The notes below the pieces were generated by a model. It was not told where the DNA came from. It did no database searches and was given only the letters and a program-made list of their open reading frames with translations. From a virus, in IMG/VR virus record IMGVR_UViG_3300030328_001342, positions 1 to 34,442 of that record: 34,442 nt of DNA. The stretch is one strand, 5' to 3'. Of this stretch, positions 23,008 to 33,500 are shown in pieces; the first letter of the stretch is position 1; the number at the start of each line of letters is the position of its first letter. A program made the position numbers and the translations under genes.

Positions 23008-24561
23008 ATGAATACATTAATAAAAGCACATAACGATAAAATGAATCGATTAGTTAACGTATCTTCTAAAAGACGAGTAACTGAATTAGATTTTTTCACT
23101 GAGTGTAGTATAAAATATAAGGATTATTTAAACGCACCTTTAGCGTTAAATCCTAATGAAAGTAAAAAGCTTAGTGACGTTATTAAAAATTCTTTTATAC
23201 AGCAAGCTCAAGATCAAGAATATGGAGTTATATTAAGATCTACTAGATTAGCTACAGATATTAAAAACATGTCTCAAGCGCAAATAAAAGAAGATAAAAA
23301 ATATATTAATGATTTTTTTAGTAGATTAGATAAGATTCAAAAATTAGGAGGATATTTAATTGTTGCCGTAGAAAATATTACACCTGAAAATCTACCTGCT
23401 TTTATATCCAATTATAAAAATCTTAATATAAATGGTACTAATGAAAGTACTAGAGATAGAAATATGTTTATGCTAGCTGCGTGGGCTAATTTATTTGATT
23501 ATTTTGATGATGTAAAAGTAGAAAAAGATTTTACATTTAGAGAAACAAATAACGGTGAAATAGCTGTATTAAATCAAAGAATTAAATTTTTAATAAAAGG
23601 AAGTACGTTTAAAAAATATTTACATAAAAAACAATATGTAATTAATGATTTTTTAAATAATAAAAATATTACATTTGATGAATACGGTAATGGATATTAT
23701 ACTATATATGGAGAAGTGGATAGTACTCAACTACCAAATGGGGATTTATTAAGCTTATATATAAGCGAGGTCCCGCAACCTATGGATTTAGGTCAAACAT
23801 TTGAAGATGGAGGTATAACTAGAAACGCTACTCTACAACCTCAATATTTTTTAGGAGGAAGTATATTAGATGAAAATGATCCAAATAATACTGATAACGA
23901 TACCTCTATTAAAATTCCAATGTATAATGTTAATGAAAATAGGGTTAAAAGATTCTTTGTTAAACCAATAAACACTGTTGCAATAAATAAAACACCGGCT
24001 TATGCTGCGGAAGTAAATTCTCATATAGCAGGATTGTTTGCGGTTGCTAGTGGAGATATTTCTGTTTTATCTGGATACAGTAATAAAAGATTAGGTATAG
24101 ATTTACCTTTAGGTATAAATGAAGTAATTACACCGGAGTTAGAACAAATGTATCAAATGTTATCTCCTGAAGGTAAAGTTGGTTTTGTAGGTAATAGATA
24201 TATGTTTAATACTACCGGTAAAAATCAAGATAGAATAAGTTTAATAGATGCTCAAAAAGCATTTATAATGGATTTAATTTTAGACGCTAATTTAGATACT
24301 AAATTAATTCAAGAAAATATGCCAGGTGAGCCTAGTATTATTAAAGAAACTTTGAGAGACGATACTACACAAGGTAAAGATTTAATAAAAGCATTAAATG
24401 ATAATGAAATGCCTATACCTGAATATTATAAGAACATGCTTAATATTACTGAGTGGCAAGCTGGTATGCCTGTATATTTACAAAAATTACCAGAAGAAGT
24501 TAGAGACTTGCCTACAGAAAAATCACCAGAAGTTGTTGAATTTATAGAACAATATTCGTAA
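23008..24561 (+). CDS. Uncharacterised virion-block protein (T7 gp15 position)
   Basis: This 517-aa protein starts after an A/T-only leader. The first about 180 residues are helical and charged (SKRRVTELDFFTECSIKYKD, then IKNSFIQQAQDQEYGVILRS). A mixed middle follows with YVINDFLNNKNITFDEYGNG, and a region near 290-310 rich in Asn/Asp. The C-terminal third is helical (ELEQMYQMLSPEGKVGFVGN, then DAQKAFIMDLILDANLDTKL) and ends in a Pro/Glu-rich acidic tail. There is no signal peptide, membrane helix or known catalytic motif. I do not recognise it. Position between the gp14-like protein and the giant protein suggests an internal core or ejected protein, as gp15 is in T7, but there is no sequence evidence for that. 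Confidence 0.8.
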   Translation: MNTLIKAHNDKMNRLVNVSSKRRVTELDFFTECSIKYKDYLNAPLALNPNESKKLSDVIKNSFIQQAQDQEYGVILRSTRLATDIKNMSQAQIKEDKKYINDFFSRLDKIQKLGGYLIVAVENITPENLPAFISNYKNLNINGTNESTRDRNMFMLAAWANLFDYFDDVKVEKDFTFRETNNGEIAVLNQRIKFLIKGSTFKKYLHKKQYVINDFLNNKNITFDEYGNGYYTIYGEVDSTQLPNGDLLSLYISEVPQPMDLGQTFEDGGITRNATLQPQYFLGGSILDENDPNNTDNDTSIKIPMYNVNENRVKRFFVKPINTVAINKTPAYAAEVNSHIAGLFAVASGDISVLSGYSNKRLGIDLPLGINEVITPELEQMYQMLSPEGKVGFVGNRYMFNTTGKNQDRISLIDAQKAFIMDLILDANLDTKLIQENMPGEPSIIKETLRDDTTQGKDLIKALNDNEMPIPEYYKNMLNITEWQAGMPVYLQKLPEEVRDLPTEKSPEVVEFIEQYS

Positions 24562-24570
24562 TAAAACTAC

Positions 24571-27500
24571 ATGGAAGAAGAAAACGAAATCCCCGGAGGC
24601 GCATCCCCAAAGGTTATAGAATCTTTGTTTTTCCCAGATCCTTCAGTTAAAAGATCTGATGATAATGAAAGAGATAAAGAATTAGCTGAAGAAGTTAATA
24701 TTTTTGGTACTGGAAATATTGCTATAGATGAAATATTGTTTCCTATTAATCCAAGTTTAGCAAGTATTGTAGCTGGTGATGATGTTGAAGTTGTTGATGA
24801 AGAGGGCAATGTAATGTTAGGTGCAACTGATGATCTTGAAGATGATGGTCAAGACGCTAGAAACTTACAACTAAGTATGCAAACTAGACCTTCTTTAGCT
24901 ACTGAAGATGATAATTATCTTAATTTACGAACTGATCAAATTAAAGAAGTTCAAGAAGCTTTAAATAAAACAGGAAAAAATATTAAAATTTTTGATCATA
25001 AACAGACTCTTGAGTATCAAAAAAATCAAATCCCTGTTACACATCCTAATTATGATGAAATTAATCAACAATTAGAGGATTACAATCAACAATCTATAGA
25101 TGCAAGCGGTGTAGGTATGGGTATGTATGCTACTCAAGACACTGGAGAAATTGAAAAACTGTTATCAAGTATAACTAATAATTCTGGGATAATAAATCTT
25201 AATTCAATAAATAAGCTTAATATAGATTTACCTTCTATAGTAGATGATGGGTATTTTAATCCTGATGCAGAATTACCAGAAATAAAGTGGAATCCTAGTG
25301 AAAGTGGATTGGAAAAATCAAATGAAGCTCAGTACGATTGGGAAAATTTAAAAAATTTATCTAAAGAACAAATTGATGAGATTGAATTAAATTCATCTTT
25401 TGAAGCATATGCCATAAGTAAAATGCTAGAAGGAGAGCCCGAAGGTTCTAACATGAGAGATATATTCCAAAAAGAAAAAATGGAGGATTATGAAACTTTT
25501 ATGGAATGGGCTGGAGGCCAATTTAAAAAAATAAAGATGGCTGATCCATTCTTAGCTGGTTGGGATAAAATAATTCGGTCTAAAGTTAATGAAGAATGGT
25601 TTGGTAGTAAAAGATTAGAGTTTGAAAAACAATTCATCACACCTTGCGTAGAGAAAAATGGTGGTGTTGCTACAGAAGATTGTTTATTAAGACACCAAGA
25701 AAGTGCATCCGCGTGGTGGAATAATAGATATAATGAATTGCGTAATGACAATGAATACATTAGAGCAATTGATATACAATACAATATAGGTTTTAGTAAA
25801 CTAATGAATAAATTACGCGAGCCTTATTTTAGAACTCAAATTGATACATATAGAGAGTTAGATGATCAACTCGAGCAAGGTGGATATACTTTTACAAAAT
25901 TTGGAAAAGATGCCGCTGCGAAAGTAGGTTTTAGTATCGATCAAACTAAAGCATTAATAAGCATGATGTACGCAAACACTGGTGTTGCTGGTACTAAAGC
26001 TAGAAGCGAATTAATAGAAAGATACAATATGCCTGGTTTTAAAGAGTTTGCGACAGAGTCTGGTTTATATGATCAAGCTATAAAAACATTTAGAAGTGGT
26101 GGTGGAGCTGAATCAGGTTTTGGAGGATATTATTTAGAAGGAAACTTATTAAATTTAAGTAATACTTTTAATATAATAGGTAATAAAATAACACGGTCAG
26201 CTTTAGGTGCTAATACTACAGGTTTATATACTCCAAAAGGTGGTATAGAATACGTATTACATGGAGGTTCTGGAAAGTTAGCTGATAGAGAAGGTACTAT
26301 AAAACTTGATAGAGATAATTTCCAAGAATACTTTGATTTACCAGAAAAATTTACTTATAGAGAGTTAAACGAAGTAGGAGGACGTGAAGCTTGGGAAATG
26401 ATTAAACAACATGGGCAAGCTTATTATTCACCTATTAGTGTCCGTGATTTTATGAACGCTAAAGAGGTTGTAAAGGGCATAGACAAATGGGTTGTAGCTG
26501 GAAAATCAAAAACCGATTGGAATCTAACACCGTGGGCTAAGATATATGGTGGAACAGGTTGGAGATATGGAGATATGACTATTAGAGACGTGTTTGAAGG
26601 TAGAGAGGCGACTGAAGGAGAGGAGATGGTTTCTAGTGTTTTAGATTATGATATAGAACAAACAGGTGTGCTATTAGATACCACTGTTAAAATGCTTGAA
26701 GCTGAAGCTGCTGCTGGATTTGCTTTAGATCCTGATGTCGAATTTGATGATCTAACAAGTTTGATGAGACACCTAGTAGCTCAAACACCTACTATGGGTT
26801 TTATGTATGCTGGAGGTATATTACAAGGTACAGGTAAGCTTGTTTCTAAAGCTCCTGGTTATGGAAAACCAATTGGCTATGGGGTAGAACTTGTGGGTAA
26901 AGGTATAGCACTAATAGGTACTTTAAATATGATGGCTCAAGAATTTACATCAAATGTTGTAGAAACCTGGAGACAATCGATTATGAAAAATAATGGAGGT
27001 AAACCTCCAACAGTAGAAGAATTTATAGCTATTGCTAGTGATCCTGCTAGTGAGGAAATTATTCTAAAAAGTTTTGCCGGTGCTGGAACATCTGCAATGG
27101 CTGAAAAAGTAGGGGTTAGCGCTACATTACTTGGATTTAAACCAGGAAGAACAATGTTAGCTTCTTTATATAGAAAAGAATTTCTTAAGTTTTTAAAACA
27201 AACACCAAAATGGGTTTTAACTACAGCAATTGGTGCTGGTGGGGAAGGTGTTACAGAGGCTTTTCAAGGAAGAGTTCATGAAACTACTGTTAACTGGTCA
27301 TTAGGTATGGGTTTTGGACAAAGCTGGTCACAATCTAACTGGGACGAACAAGGTTTTCAAGTTGGTTGGAGAATTGGTTTAGCTTTACCGGTAGCGCAAT
27401 CTACTATCTCACAAAGTTTAGTTGAAATAAACCAAGTAGGTATGGATGTAGCTAGTAAATTAATAATGGATCCTAGTAAATCTAATAGTATTTTTGCACC

Positions 27501-30500
27501 TATGGCATCAGCTAATAATTTCTTTAAAGAAGCTATAGCTGATATACAAAAAAGAATAGATAATAAAAGTATACCTAAAGAAGAAGGTATAAACGCTATA
27601 TCTAATCTTTCTAACATGAGGAATAGCGGTATGAAAATACCTGTTACAATGCCAGTTGAGCAAAGAAAGCAGATGCTTGAATTATTAATAGCTCAAAATA
27701 ATCTTAAATTAAAAATAAAGAAAACTGATAATAAAGAGGTAAGTGAAGGAAATGGAGATACTGCTGCTTTAGCCCTTATAAATCAACAAATAGTTTCGTT
27801 AACTGAACAAGAGGTTACTAGAGAACTTTACATGAACAAAATGGGTAATGTTCAGAAAATAGTAGATGAAACTTCTAAAGGTAAAGTAAAAATATTCAGA
27901 GAAAAAAACACTGATGCTATAAATAAAAGAATTGAGGAATTAAATAAGAGTGGTTGGAATATTAGAAAACAAAGCAAAGCCAACGCTGGTTATGGAGATA
28001 TATATCAAAAAGGTGATCAACAAGTTATACTTCTTAATGAAGCAGAAATATTATCTGATGGTAAAATAAATACTGGAGCTCATGAGTTTTTACATGCGGT
28101 TATTTATCAGACAGTTAAAAACAGTAAAGGAACTGCTGTAGAACTTGGTAATAATTTACTTACTTATATTAAACAAATAAACCCTGACGCTTTAAAAAAG
28201 GGAGAATTTAAAGAGAGATACGAACAGTATAAAAATGATGAAACTGTTACAGATGCGGTAATGGGAGAAGAAATACTTACATTATTTTCTGAAGCTGTTT
28301 TAGATGGTGCTATAAAGCTAGACTCTTCTATGCTACAGCAAGTAGGAGAGTTCTTTACTAGAATAATTGATACTTTAATGGGTCGTAAAAAAGCTATTAC
28401 ATTTAATACTGGTAAAGATGTTTATGATTTTATAAAAGGTTATAATAAAAGTATTGAAAAAGGTAAATTTACACAAGCACAAAAAGACTTATTTGAACAA
28501 GGTGCCACAGGTGATTTAGTTAAAAGAAAGTATAATGCTAGTGGAAAAGGAGTAAGAAATCCAAATGAGAAAAAAGCTAGTAAAAAATTAACTGATTTAA
28601 TAGTAGACTTTCAAGAAGGTACAATAGATTATAAAAAATTAAAAGATCAATATTTAAAAGTTGGTAAAAGTGAGTTAAAAAGATGGGTTGGTTATCAACC
28701 AGATATGACTATTGATTTTAAAAACCCTAAAAAAATCAAACAAATTGAAGATTTGTTAGAAGCTCAATTCCCAAGTTTTGAAAGAAACTTTGATGCTGAC
28801 AAAAGCCAAGCTACTACTTACATGGGTAACATTGCTAAAAGAGTAGGTATTGAAATAGCTAAAGAAGGAGCTCGTCAATCTAAACAAGTTAGTACTGATG
28901 TTTTACAAGAAAAAGGTTTTTCTCCACAGATTACTACTCAACCAGATCTAGACGATAAATTAAAACCTGTAGATAAAAGAGGAAAAGTATTTCCTAATGC
29001 AGTAAAAGCAATAGCAGATAATATAACAGGCGAAACTAGAGAAGATCAAAAGGTTTTACTTAAAAATGATATAGAAGAGGCTATATTAAGAGTTGGGACT
29101 AACCCTAAAGATATAGTTAAGTATATAGTAGAAAAAACTAAATCAAAAGAATATAGAAAACTAATTAAAGATAAACTAGGTGTATATGGAAGTGATCAAT
29201 ATATAGATAATGTTATTAGTTTATTTGAAAATAACGATTTTATTAAAGCTATACCAGTGGCTAATATTAAAAGAAGATTTGGGAAGTTATTTGGTATAAA
29301 ACAAATAAACACTGTTAAAACCAAAAAAACCGAAGATGGTAAAACAACTTACTGGGATAAACCAGTTTATAAAATACCAGCAGTTGATAAAACTAAACTT
29401 AATAGAATAAAAAATTATTTCTTAGGTGGTGAAAAAAGATCTCAATCTTTATTTAGTATGATTGGAGAAGGTATAGCTGTAGAATCAATGGAAGAACTAT
29501 CTAAAGATTCTAATTTTATAGCTGAACTTCAGAATAAATTAAAATTTAAGGATCCTAATTTTGAGAAACTTACTGCTAAAGATGAATTAAGAATAGAGTC
29601 TTTACAAAAACAAATAAATCCAGAAACAAAAGAAAAGTATACTAAAGCTGAAGCAAAAGCTAAGGTGGTAGAAGAAGTTTTATTAGAAAAAACTTTAAAT
29701 TTTATAAATGATATTTCTTTTAATCTTGATAAAAGAAATCTTGAAGATACTTCGTTTGATGAAGCAAAAGCTTCTAAAAAAGTTCCAGCGAAAGTTAGTA
29801 AAGAAAGACAAGCGGACTTAGATAGGATGACGCCTAATCAAAGAAATGCTGAAGAAGGATATTCACCTTGGGAACTAGTTAGACAACGTGATGGATCTTT
29901 AGAATTAGATAGAAGATTTGTAGGTAGAGCAGAAGCAATAGCAACTTTAAAAAGAATGGGTGAAGATACATCTCAAGATATGGAGTCGTTGCTAAAAAAC
30001 AACAATGTTTATGAACCTCAGTATAAATCTAGTAAAAAATATAGACCTAACCTTGAAGAATTAACTGGTACTGAAAAGATTGATTTAACCGCAGGAGATT
30101 ATGAAGCAAATATAAAAGCTATAAATAAAGCATTAAATAAAATTAAAGGTGTTCCAACTATTGCTGTTACTACAAATGAAAGAGTAAATCTTAAGACTTG
30201 GAAGAAAGAATATAAAAAAGGAAAATATGATTTATCACCTGAAGACGTAAAATTTTTAGATAATCTTGACAGTAAAAAAGGAGATGAATTTGATGCTGGT
30301 GTTGATTATCTTTTAGAAAAGTATGGTGCTATATATGATTGGAATGCCAAAATTGATCCTGATAAAGAAAATTCTTCAACTTACGGAGAGGTTCGTGATG
30401 CAATGACAAAACAGATTATTGAAAGTTTTCCTGAAAAAGATAGACCAATGATTAGACAGTTGTTGCTTGACATGTCTACAAATCAGTTTGCAGTAGGTAT

Positions 30501-33500
30501 AAAATCAAAAAGTTTGGAACTTGAAGGTGGAACTACTACTGGAGCTAGAAAAGGTAATTTAGGTTTATATGGTGTTGAATCTGAATTTAATAAAAATGTT
30601 CCAGAATATAACTGGGAAAAAGGTGATACTCCATTAGTTACACGTGATAAGTATACAAAAACTATAGACGGAAAAAGCCAAAGAGTTGATTGGAATAAAG
30701 TTAGAGGTAAAGACTTTATTGCGAATCAAGATTTAAAACTTCCAGCTTTATTTAAACTTATAGATGGATTAAAGAAATTTAAAAATGATCCAAATTTTAC
30801 ATGGTATCTTAAAGCTTTAACCGGTAATGTTTCTAATACTCAAACGCATCCATTTAGGTTTTTAATGCCTTTACGTAACATAGAAGTAGACCCAAAAACT
30901 AAAAAACCTTTTAATCAAAAATATATAGAAGAACATACTTTTGTTGCTAATAATTTAGGTAAACTTGTAGAATACGGTATATGGAGTAACCAACTACCTA
31001 TTGTAAAAAAGATAATTAATGCGTCAGCTTCTCAAGCAGCTCTTACTGAAGTTACTGATAATAAATTGAAACCATTAAAATTAACCTCGAAGATGGGTAA
31101 AGCTTATTCAAAGTTAATAAAAGGTATAATAGATGGATCACGAAACGCTGCTATACAGGGTTTAGCTTCATTCATTAGATATAAAGATGTACTTACTCTA
31201 AGCAAAATCTATAATTTAAAAGAAGGGAAGACGATGAATGAGGTATTAGGTTTTAAAATAACAGGAGCTAATAATAATCCCGATTCTAGAAATGAAGCAA
31301 ATAATATAGCAAATGCTATTTATGATAAAATACAAGCAGGTGACTTAACAATAGAAGCTCTACCTGAAGCATTAAATGAAGGACAAAAATTATTAGATGC
31401 TAGTAATAAAGTAAATAGAAAGTCTAGTAAAAAAGTTAAAGTAAATAAAGAACAATTATTTGATTTAATAAATCCTGATGGAACTACTGAAGAATCTATA
31501 CAAGCAATGTCTAAAGCTGATAAAGCTATACAAGAAGGTAATAAATTAGATAAACCTACTAAAGGTATAAGTGTTTTTGATTTTGATGATACACTAGCGT
31601 TTAGCGATAGTAAAGTTATTGTAACACAAAATGGTAAAACTTTTAAAATAACACCAGCTGAGTTTGCAGAATCATTTTCAATACTAGAAAGCGAAGGAGC
31701 TACTTTTAACTTTGATGAATTTAATAAAGTTGTAAAAGGAAGAAAAGGACCTTTAGCAGACTTAGCATTAAAACGTCAAGAGAAGTTTGGTAGTGGTGAT
31801 ATATTTGTATTAACCGCAAGACCACAAGCATCGGCTGAATCTATACAAAAATTCTTAAAAGGTATAGGATTAGATTTGCCTTTATCAAATATAACTGGTT
31901 TAGAAAATGGAACCCCTGAAGCAAAAGCGCTGTGGGTTATAGATAAAGCAGCAGATGGTTATAATGATTTCTATTTTGCTGATGATGCTTTACCTAATGT
32001 TCAAGCTGTTAAAAACGTATTAAGCCAGATAGATGTTAAGTCGGATGTTCAACAAGCTAAATCAAGTAAAAAAATAAGAATAAATAGAGAATTTAATAAT
32101 ATAATTGAACAACAAACTGGTAAAGAATGGTTTAAAACATATTCTGAAGCAAGAGCACAAGTTGAGGGTAAAAAGGCGAATAAATTTGAATTCTTTATAC
32201 CTCCATCAGCTGAAGATTTTTTAGGATTATTATATAAAATGCTTCCTAAAGGAAAAGATGGAGATAGAGCTCTTGTGTGGTTGCAAGATCATTTAATAAA
32301 TCCTTACCATAAAGGTGAACAAGCTGTTATTAGCGCAATGATAAGTGTAGCTAATGATTTTAATGCTTTAAGAAAAAGTTTAGATAATATACCAAAAAAC
32401 TTAAATGATAATTCTGGTTATAGTGATTTTACTTATTCTCAAGCTCTAAGAGTATACATGTGGAACATGCAAGGGTTAGATATACCTGGTCTTTCAAAAA
32501 GAGATTTAAATAAACTAACAAAGCTTATTGAAAATAATGCTGATATGAAAGTATTTGCAGAGAAAATTGTTTTTATACAAAAAGGTAAAGGTTATCCCAA
32601 ACCAACAAATAATTGGGTGGCGGGCAGTATTACTCAAGATATAATAAGAAACATTCAAAAAACCTATAGAAAAGAAGCTTTACAGGAATGGCAACAAAAT
32701 GTAGATATTGTATTTTCTGAAGAAAACATGTATAAGTTACAAGCTTTATATGGTTCTAATTATACAGATGCTTTAAAAAATATTCTTGGCAGAATGAAAC
32801 GTGGTAGCAATAGAGTTGTTAGTGATAACAAACAAGTTGAAAACGTAATGGATTGGATTAATAATTCAGTTGGTACAACTATGTTCTTAAACAGAAAAAC
32901 AGGTTTATTACAATTACTTTCTAGTGTTAACTTTATTAATTGGACAGATAACAACATAATGGCCGCGGGTAAAGCATTTGCTAATCAACCTCAGTACTGG
33001 AAAGATGTAATGTACTTATTAAACTCTGATTATTTAGTTCAAAGACGTAATGGTATGAGAATAAATGTAGCTGAATCTGAAATTGCTGAAGCATCTAAAA
33101 AAGGAGGAATGAAAGGTGCTATTGCATACTTATTAAACAAAGGATTTGTATTTACTAGAATAGCAGATAGTTTAGCTATAGCAACAGGTGGTGCAACTTT
33201 TTACAGAAATAGGGTAAATGCTTTGCAGAAACAAGTAAATATAAATACAGGTAAGCTTTATACTAAAGCTGAAGCCGAATCTAAAGCATTTGATGATTTC
33301 TATAAAGTAGCAGAAGAGAGCCAGCAATCAAGTAGAGCTGATAGAATATCTATGCAGCAAGCTAGTGGACTTGGTAGAGTTATATTAAACTACGCTAACA
33401 CTCCAATGCAGTATGCAAGAATTATAAAAAGATCTACTCAAGATTTATTAGCTGGTAGAGGTGATTGGAAAACACATGTAAGTAAAATACTTTATTACGG

